Positions 33,043 to 41,480 of a stretch of 53,827 bases of DNA are shown piece after piece. The stretch is from Rhodococcus aetherivorans. Lineage in GTDB: Bacteria > Actinomycetota > Actinomycetes > Mycobacteriales > Mycobacteriaceae. The stretch spans positions 1-53,827 of the forward strand of contig NZ_JAALEG010000033.1 of assembly GCF_011058165.1 (NCBI RefSeq), given 5' to 3'. Below the pieces are notes generated by a model. It was not told the origin of the DNA, did no database searches, and worked only from the letters and a program-made list of their open reading frames with translations. The translations under genes and the position numbers were made by a program. Every line of letters starts with the position of its first letter. Position 1 is the stretch's first letter.

Positions 33043-34874
33043 GGGGCCAACAATTCCATGACCAGCCCGGCCTGTGCGACCGGATCGCCGTCCTGCGGCC
33101 GCAGCACCAGGTCCGGCCGGGTGGGCGCCTCGTAGGGGTCGTCGATACCGGTGAACCCGGTGATCTCCCCGGCCCGGGCCCGGGCGTACATGCCCTTCGG
33201 ATCGCGGGCCTCGCAGTCGGCGAGCGGGGTGTCGACGAACACCTCGAGGAACGGCAGCCCGGCCTCCCGGTGCTGCTCGCGGATCCGGTCCCGGTCGGAC
33301 CGGTACGGGCTGATGAGCGCGCAGATCGTCACCAGGCCCGCGTCGGCCATCAGCTGCGCCACCGCGCCGACGCGCCGGACGTTCTCCGCGCGGTCCCGCG
33401 GCCCGAAGCCGAGGTCGGCGTTGAGGCCGTGGCGCAGGTTGTCGCCGTCGAGCCGGTAGGCCGGGACACCGGCCGCGAGCAGGCGCCGCTCGAGCGCCGC
33501 GGCGACGGTGGACTTGCCCGACGCCGACAGGCCGGTCAGCCACACCGTCGCGCCGCGCGAGAGGCGTTCGGCGCGGGTCGCCTCCGCCGCGTGCCACACG
33601 ACGGGGGCGGCGGCGAGGGTGGGTCCGGTGATCATCCCGGCGGCGACGGTGCTGCCGGTCGCGTCGTCGACGAGCACGAAGCTGCCGGTGGTCCGGTTGC
33701 GCCGGTAGGGGTCGAACAGCACGGGACGGCGGGTCCGCAGCTGCACCCGTCCGATCTCGTTGAGGGTCAGCGATCGTGCCGTCCCGTCGCGGTGGAGGGT
33801 GGTGACGTCGAGCCGGTAGTCGAGCCGCACCACGTGCGCGGCGGTGGCGTTGGTGGTGTGCAGCAGGGTGTAGGTGGCGTCGGGTGCGAGACCCGGGCCC
33901 TCGGCGAGCCAGCACACCATCGCGTCGAGCTCGTGCCCGACGAGCGGGCGGTTCCCCGGGCGGCACAGCATGTCACCGCGGCCCACGTCGAGGTCGTCCT
34001 CGAGTTCGAGGCACACGGCGCTGCCCGCGAAGGCGCTCGGCACCGGGTCGCCGCCCGGTCCGTGGACGGCGCGCACACGCGTGCCGTAGCCCGAGGGCAG
34101 CACCACCACCTCGTCGCCGGGGGCGAACGCCCCGCTCGCGACGGTGCCGGCGTAGCCGCGGAAGTCGCGGTGCTCCCCGTGACCGGGGCGGAGCACGTAC
34201 TGGACGGGGAATCGCGCGTCGATGAGGTTGCGATCGGAGTCGATGTGCACCTGCTCGAGACGGTGCAGCAACGAGGCGCCCTCGTACCAGGTCATGGTGG
34301 TGGTGCGCGTGACGACGTTGTCGCCGAGCAGCGCCGACACCGGCACGAACGTCAGGTCGTGGATGTCGAGTTTGGCTGCGAACGAGGAGAATTCGGCGCA
34401 GATCTCGTCGAAGCGCTGTTGCGACCAGTCGACCAGGTCCATCTTGTTGACGCACAGCACGAGGTGGGGGACGCCGAGCAGGCTGGCGAGAAAGGCGTGC
34501 CGGCGGGTCTGCTCGACGATGCCCTTGCGGGCGTCGACGAGAATGAGGGCGAGGTCGGCGGTCGAGGCGCCGGTGACCATGTTCCGGGTGTACTGCTCGT
34601 GGCCGGGGGTGTCGGCGACGACGAAGGCGCGGTGCGGGGTACAGAAGTAGCGGTGGGCGACATCGATGGTGATGCCCTGTTCCCGCTCCGCCCGCAGTCC
34701 GTCGGTGAGCAGCGCCAGATCGGGGGTGTCCATGCCGCGCTCGCGGCTGGTGCGGGTGACGGCGTCGAGCTGGTCCTCGGGCACGGCCTTGGAATCGTGG
34801 AGCAACCGGCCGATCAGCGTGGACTTGCCGTCGTCGACGCTGCCGGCGGTGGCGATGCGCAGCAACCGGGTCAT
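33039..34874 (-). CDS. cysNC: Bifunctional sulfate adenylyltransferase GTPase subunit / APS kinase
   Basis: A 611-aa CysN-CysC fusion. The GTPase part (1 to about 420) has [28 protein letters not shown] and VNKMDLVDW, and drives APS formation with CysD. The APS kinase part starts at about residue 440 with its own P-loop, [15 protein letters not shown], then [10 protein letters not shown] and [12 protein letters not shown], and makes PAPS. ATG 34874 shares one base with the cysD stop (TGATG). With CysD and CysQ it forms a full PAPS-making and PAP-clearing set, with no reductase beside it. Confidence 0.96.
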   Translation of the reverse strand: MTRLLRIATAGSVDDGKSTLIGRLLHDSKAVPEDQLDAVTRTSRERGMDTPDLALLTDGLRAEREQGITIDVAHRYFCTPHRAFVVADTPGHEQYTRNMVTGASTADLALILVDARKGIVEQTRRHAFLASLLGVPHLVLCVNKMDLVDWSQQRFDEICAEFSSFAAKLDIHDLTFVPVSALLGDNVVTRTTTMTWYEGASLLHRLEQVHIDSDRNLIDARFPVQYVLRPGHGEHRDFRGYAGTVASGAFAPGDEVVVLPSGYGTRVRAVHGPGGDPVPSAFAGSAVCLELEDDLDVGRGDMLCRPGNRPLVGHELDAMVCWLAEGPGLAPDATYTLLHTTNATAAHVVRLDYRLDVTTLHRDGTARSLTLNEIGRVQLRTRRPVLFDPYRRNRTTGSFVLVDDATGSTVAAGMITGPTLAAAPVVWHAAEATRAERLSRGATVWLTGLSASGKSTVAAALERRLLAAGVPAYRLDGDNLRHGLNADLGFGPRDRAENVRRVGAVAQLMADAGLVTICALISPYRSDRDRIREQHREAGLPFLEVFVDTPLADCEARDPKGMYARARAGEITGFTGIDDPYEAPTRPDLVLRPQDGDPVAQAGLVMELLAP

Positions 34875-35791
34875 CAGAAGTAGCCCTCCTTCTTGCGGTC
34901 TTCCATGCCGGCCTCGGAGATGCGGTCGTCGGCGCGGGTGGCGCCGCGCTCGGTGACGCGGCTGACGGCGACCTCGGCGACCACCTCGTCGGGGGTGGCG
35001 GCGGCGGATTCGACGCACCCCGTGCAGGTGGCGTCGCCCACCGTGCGGAACCGCACCAGCGCGTCGCGCGGCTCGTCGTCCGGCAGCAGAGCGAGGAACT
35101 CGTTGAGCGCCAGCAGCATTCCGTCGCGCTCGACGACGGTGCGGCGATGGGCGTAGTAGAGCGACGGCAGCTCGATGCCTTCGTCGCGGATGTAGTTCCA
35201 GACGTCGAGTTCGGTCCAGTTGGACAGCGGGAACACGCGGATGTGCTCACCGCGGCGGTGCCGGCCGTTGTACAGCTGCCACAGTTCGGGACGCTGCGCC
35301 TTGGGATCCCACTGCCCGAACTCGTCGCGGAAGGAGAACACGCGTTCCTTGGCGCGGGCCTTCTCCTCGTCGCGGCGGGCGCCGCCGAACACCGCGTCGA
35401 ATCCGCCTTCGCGGATGGCGCGCAACAGCGTTCGGGTCTGCAGCCGGTTGCGGCTCGCGCGCGGGCCGACGTCCTCGACGGCCCGGCCGGCGTCGATGTC
35501 GTCCTGCACCGAGGCGACCAGCAGGCGCACCCTCCGGCGGGCCGCCTCGGCGTCGCGGTAGGCGAGGACCTCGGGGAAGTTGTGGCCGGTGTCGATGTGC
35601 AGCACCGGAAACGGGATCGGCGCCGGCCAGAACGCCTTGGCCGCCACGTGCAGCATCACCGCGGAGTCCTTGCCTCCGGAGAAGAGCAGCACGGGACGTT
35701 CGAAGGTGGCCGCCACCTCCCGGAAGATGTGCACGGACTCGGCCTCGAGCGCGCGCAGCAGGGACAGTTCGTACGACGGCGTGAGGGTCAT
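34874..35791 (-). CDS. cysD: Sulfate adenylyltransferase subunit 2
   Basis: PP-loop adenylyltransferase (305 aa) forming APS from sulfate and ATP with CysN. The PP-loop is [16 protein letters not shown] near residue 38, then [32 protein letters not shown] and [15 protein letters not shown]. The C-terminus ends in the usual RKKEGYF. ATG 35791 has GGAG five bases upstream. It is first in the leftward operon; its promoter region carries a KstR-type box and a 20-bp palindromic element also found before the DUF1214 gene. Confidence 0.97.
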   Translation of the reverse strand: MTLTPSYELSLLRALEAESVHIFREVAATFERPVLLFSGGKDSAVMLHVAAKAFWPAPIPFPVLHIDTGHNFPEVLAYRDAEAARRRVRLLVASVQDDIDAGRAVEDVGPRASRNRLQTRTLLRAIREGGFDAVFGGARRDEEKARAKERVFSFRDEFGQWDPKAQRPELWQLYNGRHRRGEHIRVFPLSNWTELDVWNYIRDEGIELPSLYYAHRRTVVERDGMLLALNEFLALLPDDEPRDALVRFRTVGDATCTGCVESAAATPDEVVAEVAVSRVTERGATRADDRISEAGMEDRKKEGYF

Positions 35792-35812
35792 CGGGGCTCC
35801 AGCTCACGAGCG

Positions 35813-35832
35813 CCGGTCCAAATATGTACCGG
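35813..35832 (-). promoter_or_regulatory. 20-bp CCGGT-N10-ACCGG element upstream of cysD
   Basis: Read towards cysD the site is CCGGTACATATTTGGACCGG, with inverted 5-bp ends. It matches the site at 36972-36991 at 18 of 20 positions and in the same orientation to its gene. It lies 24 bases beyond the -10, so inside the predicted 5' leader. An operator for the neighbouring IclR protein is my inference. Confidence 0.7.
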
Positions 35833-35856
35833 CTCGGTCGAAAGGTTTCGCCCCGA

Positions 35857-35886
35857 ACAATAGAACGAGTTTCAGTTCCGGGTCAA
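35857..35886 (-). promoter_or_regulatory. cysD promoter
   Basis: On the minus strand: -35 TTGACC (35886-35881), 18-nt spacer, -10 TATTGT (35862-35857). The geometry is the same as at the DUF1214 promoter. A TNNAACNNGTTNNA palindrome overlaps the start of the -10. Confidence 0.7.
35861..35874. promoter_or_regulatory. KstR-type operator at the cysD promoter
   Basis: TAGAACGAGTTTCA fits TNNAACNNGTTNNA at all eight fixed positions. This is the consensus described for KstR, the TetR-family repressor of cholesterol catabolism in mycobacteria and rhodococci. It covers the spacer and the first two bases of the -10, a repressor position. Confidence 0.65.
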
Positions 35887-35979
35887 CGCCTCGCGGGGTG
35901 CGAGCGAATGTATCGCCCACTCGATCAGACCGACGGCATGATCCATTCGCTCGGTCCCCCGGGGCCGCAACACCCGGCC

Positions 35980-36027
35980 GTCACCGGGCCGGGCGACGCC
36001 CGCGTCACCGGGCCGGGCGACGCCCGC
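35980..36027. repeat. 24-bp perfect tandem duplication at the 3' end of iclR
   Basis: Units 35980-36003 and 36004-36027 are identical. The second holds the last codons (GRRPAR) and stop of iclR; the first repeats them just downstream. The coding sequence is not altered. Confidence 0.97.
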
Positions 36028-36919
36028 CGAGCTCGCGCGTGACGGCCTCGGCGGTGGCCACGAGGGCCGCCCCGCGCCGGGCGATCTCCCGGTTGGCCAG
36101 GGTCGCGCCCACGTGGAGCGTGAGCACCACCGACTGCCGCCCGTCCGCGTCGTAAGCGGGGGCGGCGAGCAGGTTCACCGGATGCTCGGCGTCGGCCGGT
36201 TCCGCCCCGGTCAGCAGCACCCGCTCCCCCAGGCTGGACACCATCTCCCCCAGCAGTTCGCGCAGCTCGGACGGCAGGTCGTGCGCGGCGACGCCCGCCA
36301 TGAGCGCGTGCAACCGCCGCCCGCCCGCGGTGAGCGACTCGACCAGGTATCCCGCGGTGCGGCACTCGTCGACCACGTCCCGCAGGCGGTCCCGGTCCAG
36401 CCGCACCGGAAGCGTCGGCTCGCGCGCGAGCCACTGCTCGAGCCGCTCGTCGGAGTCCCACAGCACGTACATCAGGCCCACCGGCGGCGCGAACGGATAG
36501 ACCTCTCCCACCCGCGCCCCGGCACCGTCCGGATCGGCCCCGGCGACGTCGAGGACCGCGATGCGGTCGCCCACCACCGCCGACGCGGCGCAGGTGGCAC
36601 CGAACTCGGCGCCGAGCGCGGCCAGGTGCCGGTGGGTGACGGGACCGACGGCGAAGCCGCGCTGCGCGGCGCGGCCCGCGACGATCAGCGCGGGACCGAG
36701 GCCGTACGTCCTGTCGGCGGGATGGCGCATCAGGTAGCCGGCCTCGGTCAGGGCGGTCAGGATCCCCAGGCACGTCGGCTTGCTCATGCCCAGCCGGCGC
36801 GCCAGCTCGGAGAGCCCGAACCGGGTCTCCGGGTGCGCGACCAGGTGGTCCAGGACCTGCACGACCCGATCGGTCGGCGGCGAACGCCGAGCGGACGACG
36901 TCGCGGCGGCCTCGGTCAT
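36005..36919 (-). CDS. IclR-family transcriptional regulator
   Basis: A 304-aa IclR regulator. The N-terminal winged helix-turn-helix is at about residues 17-75 (RVVQVLDHLVAHPETRFGLSELARRLGMSKPTCLGIL is its core, quoted here in parts: RVVQVLDHLVAH and LSELARRLGMSKPTCL). The C-terminal effector domain follows (HLAALGAEFGATCAASAV, VYPFAPPVGLMYVLW). ATG 36919 has AAGGAGG five bases upstream. It lies between two operons whose promoters share a 20-bp palindromic element, which makes it the obvious local regulator of both. Ligand unknown. Confidence 0.93.
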   Translation of the reverse strand: MTEAAATSSARRSPPTDRVVQVLDHLVAHPETRFGLSELARRLGMSKPTCLGILTALTEAGYLMRHPADRTYGLGPALIVAGRAAQRGFAVGPVTHRHLAALGAEFGATCAASAVVGDRIAVLDVAGADPDGAGARVGEVYPFAPPVGLMYVLWDSDERLEQWLAREPTLPVRLDRDRLRDVVDECRTAGYLVESLTAGGRRLHALMAGVAAHDLPSELRELLGEMVSSLGERVLLTGAEPADAEHPVNLLAAPAYDADGRQSVVLTLHVGATLANREIARRGAALVATAEAVTRELGGRRPAR

Positions 36920-36948
36920 TGACGCCTCCTTGGAACACGTTCTATCGT
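36919..36948 (+). promoter_or_regulatory. DUF1214-operon promoter
   Basis: On the plus strand: -35 TTGACG (36919-36924), 18-nt spacer, -10 TATCGT (36943-36948). It starts at the last base of the divergent iclR start codon. Geometry matches the cysD promoter. Confidence 0.7.
36931..36944. promoter_or_regulatory. KstR-type operator at the DUF1214 promoter
   Basis: TGGAACACGTTCTA fits TNNAACNNGTTNNA at all eight fixed positions and is close to a perfect palindrome. It covers the spacer and the first two bases of the -10, exactly as at cysD. Confidence 0.7.
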
Positions 36949-36971
36949 CGCTGCACCGAGAGCCTACCGCA

Positions 36972-36991
36972 CCGGTACATATTTGAACCGC
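36972..36991 (+). promoter_or_regulatory. 20-bp CCGGT-N10-ACCG element upstream of DUF1214 gene
   Basis: CCGGTACATATTTGAACCGC matches the cysD site at 18 of 20 positions. It begins 23 bases beyond the -10 and ends directly at the AAGGAG ribosome-binding site (36992-36997). It could be an IclR operator; it also lies in the leader, where it could affect initiation. Confidence 0.7.
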
Positions 36992-37002
36992 AAGGAGATC
37001 GT

Positions 37003-38169
37003 GTGCTCACCGATCCGCTCACATCCGCCATCGCCGAGGCCGAGAAGCTCGTCGCGACGGCGCCGCACATCCGCACCGAGCAGGACCTGATCGAGGGGTA
37101 CCGCTACCTCGCCGGCGGGATCACCGCCTGCGTCCACTCGGCGTGGGCGGCCGAGAGCCCCCACCCCACGTTCGTCACCGGCACCGGGCCCTACACGAAG
37201 ATGGGGCTCGACAACCCCGACACCCTCTACTTCGGGGCGCGCATCCGCGACGACGCCGAGTACGTCGTCACCGGCCGCCGCGGCACCACCTGCGACCTGA
37301 GCTTCCAGGTGCTCGCCGGCAACTACACCGACGCCGAGGTACCCGGCAACGTCACCGCGTTCGACGACCGCGAGCTGCGCATCGCCGACGACGGCACCTT
37401 CGAGGCCCGGTTCGGTCCCGGCCCTGCCGACCCCGGGAACAACTACTTCACCCTCGCCCCCGGCTCGTCCCAGCTCGTCGTCCGGGAGGTCTACAGCGAC
37501 TGGTCCCAGCGGCGCGGCACCCTGCGCATCGACCGGGTCGACGCGCTCGGCACACCGCCGCCCGAGCCGACGCAGGACGACGCCGCCGCTCGCTACCGGC
37601 GGGCCGGGCGCGCGCTCGTGTCCCGGGTGCGGACGTGGCTGCAGTTCCCGCAGTGGTTCTACCTCGACCTTCCGGTCAACACGGTCACCGAACCGCGGCC
37701 GACGCCCGGCGGCCTGGCCACCCAGTACTCGTCCGTCGGACACTTCGACCTGCGCGACGACGAGGCGATGATCCTCACCGTCCCCGCCTCCGACGCGCCC
37801 TACCAGGGCTTCCAGCTGGGCAGCCTCTGGTATATCTCGCTCGACTACATCCACCACCAGACGTCGCTGAACAACACACAGGCCCAGGTCGATCCGGACG
37901 GGATGATCCGCATGGTCGTCTCCGCCCGCAATCCCGGCGTCGCCAACTGGGTCGAGACCCTGGGCCGCAGCCGCGGGTTCCTGCAGTTCCGCTGGCAGCG
38001 CCTCTCCCGCGACCTCACGACCGCGGACGGCCCGACGGCCCGGGTGGTCCCGTTCGACGACCTGGCCGCGGCACTGCCGTTCCTCGACCACAACCGGGTC
38101 ACGCCCCAGCAGTGGTCCGCGCGGATCGCCGCCCGCCAGACCGCGATCGCCGACCGGATGCTCGGGTGA
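37003..38169 (+). CDS. DUF1214 domain protein
   Basis: A 388-aa protein of the DUF1214 type, biochemical role unknown. Conserved stretches are GYRYLAGGITACVHSAW near residue 33, GLDNPDTLYFGARI, FPQWFYLDLPVN and YQGFQLGSLWYISLDY in the C-terminal part. No signal peptide or membrane helix is evident. GTG 37003 has AAGGAG at 36992-36997; the frame is open further up, but that would run through the promoter. It is the first gene of a three-gene operon with an SDR enzyme and a sulfotransferase, overlapping the SDR gene by four bases. Confidence 0.85.
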   Translation: MLTDPLTSAIAEAEKLVATAPHIRTEQDLIEGYRYLAGGITACVHSAWAAESPHPTFVTGTGPYTKMGLDNPDTLYFGARIRDDAEYVVTGRRGTTCDLSFQVLAGNYTDAEVPGNVTAFDDRELRIADDGTFEARFGPGPADPGNNYFTLAPGSSQLVVREVYSDWSQRRGTLRIDRVDALGTPPPEPTQDDAAARYRRAGRALVSRVRTWLQFPQWFYLDLPVNTVTEPRPTPGGLATQYSSVGHFDLRDDEAMILTVPASDAPYQGFQLGSLWYISLDYIHHQTSLNNTQAQVDPDGMIRMVVSARNPGVANWVETLGRSRGFLQFRWQRLSRDLTTADGPTARVVPFDDLAAALPFLDHNRVTPQQWSARIAARQTAIADRMLG

Positions 38170-38969
38170 GCGCCGTGACCACCACCCCGAGCCCCCTGCT
38201 CGCCGGACAGACCGTCGTGGTCAGCGGCGTCGGGCCCGGACTCGGCCGCACCCTTGCGGTGCGGTGCGCCGAGCACGGCGCCGACGTCGTGCTCGCCGCC
38301 CGCACCGCCGCCCGCCTCGACGACGTCGCGGCCGAGATCACCGCCCTGGGCCGGCGCGCCCTGTCCGTCCCGACCGACATCACCGACACCGGCTCCGCGT
38401 CCCGGCTGGTCGAGACGGCCCTCCGCGAGTTCGGCCGGGTCGACACCCTGGTCAACAACGCCTTCTCGGTTCCGTCGATGAAACCGTTGGCACGCACCGA
38501 CTTCCAGCACATCCGCGACAGCGTGGAACTCACCGTCCTCGGCGCGCTGCGCCTGACCCAACTGTTCACCGACGCCCTGACCGAGACGAAGGGCTCGGTG
38601 GTGAACATCAATTCGATGGTGCTGCGACACTCGCAGGAGCGCTACGGCAGCTACAAGCTGGCCAAGTCGGCCCTGCTCGCGCTGTCACAGTCCCTCGCCA
38701 CCGAGCTCGGCCCTCACGGAATCCGAGTCAATTCCGTTGCCCCCGGCTATATCTGGGGAGAAACCCTGAAGGCGTACTTCGAGCACCAGGCAGAGAAGTA
38801 CGGCACCACCGTCGAACAGATCTACCAGCACACCGCGGCGGGCACCGACCTCAAACGCCTGCCCACCACCGAGGAGGTGGCCGACGCCGTGATCTTCCTC
38901 GCCTCCCCGCTGGCGCGGGCCGTCACCGGCCAGTGCCTGGACGTGAACTGCGGCGAATACCACCACTGA
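38166..38969 (+). CDS. Short-chain dehydrogenase/reductase
   Basis: A 267-aa classical SDR. The cofactor motif is VVSGVGPGLGRTLA (GxxxGxG) near residue 18, NNAFSVPS follows in place of the usual NNAG, and the catalytic Ser is in VVNINSMVLR with Tyr/Lys in YGSYKLAKSALL. APGYIWGETL sits in the substrate-loop region. Basic and Arg residues after strand 2 (LAARTAARLDD) suggest NADP(H), though this is uncertain. GTG 38166 overlaps the DUF1214 stop as GTGA. It probably oxidises or reduces the alcohol/ketone group of the molecule that the sulfotransferase then modifies (inference). Confidence 0.92.
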   Translation: MSAVTTTPSPLLAGQTVVVSGVGPGLGRTLAVRCAEHGADVVLAARTAARLDDVAAEITALGRRALSVPTDITDTGSASRLVETALREFGRVDTLVNNAFSVPSMKPLARTDFQHIRDSVELTVLGALRLTQLFTDALTETKGSVVNINSMVLRHSQERYGSYKLAKSALLALSQSLATELGPHGIRVNSVAPGYIWGETLKAYFEHQAEKYGTTVEQIYQHTAAGTDLKRLPTTEEVADAVIFLASPLARAVTGQCLDVNCGEYHH

Positions 38970-39030
38970 CCGGCCATGCGCGTTTTCGGTAGCCGGCACT
39001 ACCAGAAGCGCGCACAGGGAAGGGAGATCC

Positions 39031-40179
39031 ATGAGTGAACGCACCAGCGTCGGCACCGTCGAGGACCTGCACGCCTCCGCGACGCGGCTGACCGGCCTGA
39101 CCGACTTCGGCGACGACGACTACACCGGGGCCCTCGGCGTCCTCCTCGACTCGTATGCGCGCGACGAACACCTCACCCCGCTCGGCAGCAAGATGTCGCG
39201 GGTGTTCCTGCGCGGCGCCCTCGTCGCGCGGCTGCTGAGCGAATCGGCCTGGCGCGCGCACCCCGAGCACGCCGACGTCGCGATCGAACGGCCGATCTTC
39301 GTCACCGGCCTCCCCCGCACCGGCACCACCGCGCTGCACCGCCTGCTCACCGCCGACCCCGGCCACCAGGGACTCGAGATGTGGCTGACCGAGCTGCCGC
39401 AGCCACGGCCGCCGCGCGAGACGTGGGCCGGGAACCCGGCGTTCGCGGCCATCGAGGCCGGGTTCGCGCAGCACCACGTCGAGCACCCGGAGTTCATGGG
39501 TGTGCACTACATGTCCGCCGGCGAGGTCGAGGAGTGCTGGCAGCTGCTGCGGCAGTCCTTCCGATCGGTGTCCTACGAATGCCTCGCGCACCTGCCCACC
39601 TACTCGCGCTGGCTCGCGCGGCAGGACTGGACCGGAGCGTACGCCCGGCACCGCCGGAACCTGCAGCTGATCGGGCTGCCCGACGCCGGCAAGCGCTGGG
39701 TCCTGAAGAACCCGAGCCACCTGTTCGCACTCGACGAACTGCTCACCGTCTACCCCGACGCGCTGATCGTCGTCACCCACCGCGACCCGCGCACCGTGAT
39801 CCCGTCGGTGTGCAGCCTGGCCGCGCACGCCACCGACGGCTGGTCGCACACCTTCCGGGGCGCGAGCCTCGGGCGCAGCCAGCTCGACCTGTGGGCGCGC
39901 GGGCTCGACACGTTCACCGCGGCACGGAGCCGGCACCACCCGGATCGGTTCGTCGACGTGGACTACCGCGACTTCGTCGCCGATCCCCTCGGCACGGTCG
40001 GCGCGATCTACGACCGGTTCGGCATCCCGCTCACCGCCGGCGCCGAACAGGCGATGGCCGCGCTGCACGCCGAGAGCCGCAGCGGGGATCGCCGGCCGGC
40101 GCACCGCTACCGGCTCGAGGATTTCGGTCTGAGCGACGCCGAGGTGGACGAGCGGTTCCCGGACTACGCCTGTCGCTGA
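39031..40179 (+). CDS. PAPS-dependent sulfotransferase (Sulfotransfer_3 type)
   Basis: A 382-aa sulfotransferase moving sulfonate from PAPS to an acceptor hydroxyl. The 5'-phosphosulfate loop is IFVTGLPRTGTTALHRLL near residue 90. The 3'-phosphate region is VVTHRDPRTVIPSVCSLAA. KNPSHLFALDELLTVYPDA and VDVDYRDFVADPLGTV complete the fold. It is cytoplasmic, with no signal peptide. ATG 39031 is preceded by GGAAGGGAG. Together with CysD, CysNC and CysQ nearby it forms a complete PAPS cycle. The 3' end overlaps the convergent phosphatase gene by 16 bp. Acceptor unknown. Confidence 0.92.
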   Translation: MSERTSVGTVEDLHASATRLTGLTDFGDDDYTGALGVLLDSYARDEHLTPLGSKMSRVFLRGALVARLLSESAWRAHPEHADVAIERPIFVTGLPRTGTTALHRLLTADPGHQGLEMWLTELPQPRPPRETWAGNPAFAAIEAGFAQHHVEHPEFMGVHYMSAGEVEECWQLLRQSFRSVSYECLAHLPTYSRWLARQDWTGAYARHRRNLQLIGLPDAGKRWVLKNPSHLFALDELLTVYPDALIVVTHRDPRTVIPSVCSLAAHATDGWSHTFRGASLGRSQLDLWARGLDTFTAARSRHHPDRFVDVDYRDFVADPLGTVGAIYDRFGIPLTAGAEQAMAALHAESRSGDRRPAHRYRLEDFGLSDAEVDERFPDYACR

Positions 40180-40709
40180 CCCGCGGCTACCGCCGCGGCG
40201 GCGAGGACGTCGAGCAGCGGGAACAGCGCGGCGGCGATGAGATCTCCGGTCTCGACGAACGCCTGCTCGGACAGGCCGATCGGGTCGGGGATGTTCGGGG
40301 TGCGGGCCGCGCCGCTGGGATCCCGGCAGGCGTCGAGCCGGGCGATCGTCTCCGCACCGGTGACGGTCGCGATGCGGTGCGCCTCGGTCAGGGTGAACGA
40401 CTTCGCCGCGGCGCCGGCGGTCAGGCCGGCGACCCGGTCGCGCTGCTCCTCGCTCATGGTCAGGACCAGGTCGGCGCCCTCGACCATCGTCGCGGTCACC
40501 CGGCGGGCGCGGAAGTCGCTCGCGTCGGCGCCGAGACCGGCGATGACCGCGGCCGCCCGGGGTTCGACGGGATACCCGACGAGGGCCCGCGTGCCCGCGC
40601 TCTCGGCGGTCAGGTCGGCCCACCCCGATTCGCACGCGTAGGCCCGCGTCAGCCGCTCCGCGATCACGGACCGGCAGACGTTGCCGCTGCAGACGAACAG
40701 GATGTGCAC
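40164..40709 (-). CDS. Low-molecular-weight protein-tyrosine-phosphatase-like protein
   Basis: A 181-aa phosphatase with the P-loop VCSGNVCRSVIAERL (CX5R, Cys at about residue 7) at the N-terminus and the general-acid Asp in IPDPIGLSEQAF near residue 140. AESAGTRALVGYP is also typical. In mycobacteria related enzymes act on phosphotyrosine or phosphoribosyl products of wall synthesis; the substrate here is unknown. ATG start. It faces away from the MarR gene and its 3' end overlaps the sulfotransferase gene on the other strand. Confidence 0.9.
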   Translation of the reverse strand: MHILFVCSGNVCRSVIAERLTRAYACESGWADLTAESAGTRALVGYPVEPRAAAVIAGLGADASDFRARRVTATMVEGADLVLTMSEEQRDRVAGLTAGAAAKSFTLTEAHRIATVTGAETIARLDACRDPSGAARTPNIPDPIGLSEQAFVETGDLIAAALFPLLDVLAAAAVAAGQRQA

Positions 40710-40898
40710 GCGCGCACTCTAGCCGCCGCGAATCGGGCGGAGGGGACGCGATTTTCGGCGCCGTGCGATGTTCACGTGCCGTTCGCACGCGCGCCGCGTG
40801 TCGTTCACTCACGGCGGCCGGTTCGCGGGCCGCCCCGGCGGGGTCCGGAAGCCGTGTCCACGTCACGTCCAGACCGTGCGACATGGGATGATCGACGT

Positions 40899-41426
40899 AT
40901 GCCCGCACCCCTACCGCTCGATCCGATCGCCGAGGCCCACCGCCAGTGGACGGCCCACGGCTGGGGTGAGGTCGCGGACGGCATGGCCGCGGTGACCTCC
41001 GTGATGCGCGCGCAGCAGATCATGATGGCGCGGGTCGAGGAGGTTCTCAAACCGTTCGGGCTCACGTTCGCCCGGTACGAACTGCTGACCCTGCTGCACT
41101 TCACCAGGACCGGGGCGCTGCCCATGGCGAAGGCCAGCGCCCGGCTGCAGGTCCACCCCACCAGCGTCACCAATGCCGTGGACCGGCTCGAGACCGCGGG
41201 GCTCGTGCGCCGCACCCCGCACCCGAGCGACCGTCGCGCCACACTGGTCGAACTGACCGACGAGGGGCGGGCGCTGGCCGTCGAGACCACCGAGAAGCTC
41301 AACGCCGAGGTGTTCGCCCGGCCCGGCGTGCCCGACGACCAGCTCGAGACGCTGCTGCGGATCCTGGCCGGCCTGCGCCGCGACGCCGGCGACTTCGACA
41401 CCGGAGGCGATCCCACCAGGTGGTGA
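40899..41426 (+). CDS. MarR-family transcriptional regulator
   Basis: A 175-aa MarR regulator with the winged helix-turn-helix at about residues 50-115: FARYELLTLLHFTRTG, KASARLQVHPTSVTNAVDRLETAGLV and the wing TPHPSDRRATLVELT. ATG 40899 is the start giving the full N-terminal dimerisation helix. The 189-bp gap before it, shared with the divergent phosphatase gene, holds GTTCAC/GTGAAC-like half sites, but I could not define an operator. It is convergent with the valine operon. Confidence 0.92.
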   Translation: MPAPLPLDPIAEAHRQWTAHGWGEVADGMAAVTSVMRAQQIMMARVEEVLKPFGLTFARYELLTLLHFTRTGALPMAKASARLQVHPTSVTNAVDRLETAGLVRRTPHPSDRRATLVELTDEGRALAVETTEKLNAEVFARPGVPDDQLETLLRILAGLRRDAGDFDTGGDPTRW

Positions 41427-41430
41427 CACG

Positions 41431-41469
41431 GATCGGGGCCGTCCCGCAGGATGCGGAACGGCCCCGGTC
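41431..41469. terminator. Bidirectional terminator between marR and the valine operon
   Basis: GATCGGGGCCGT (41431-41442) pairs with ACGGCCCCGGTC (41458-41469), with one G-T pair, and an inner CCCGC/GCGGA helix carries one mismatch. It lies between two convergent stop codons, so it probably serves both. Confidence 0.75.
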
Positions 41470-41480
41470 GAGGACGACGA

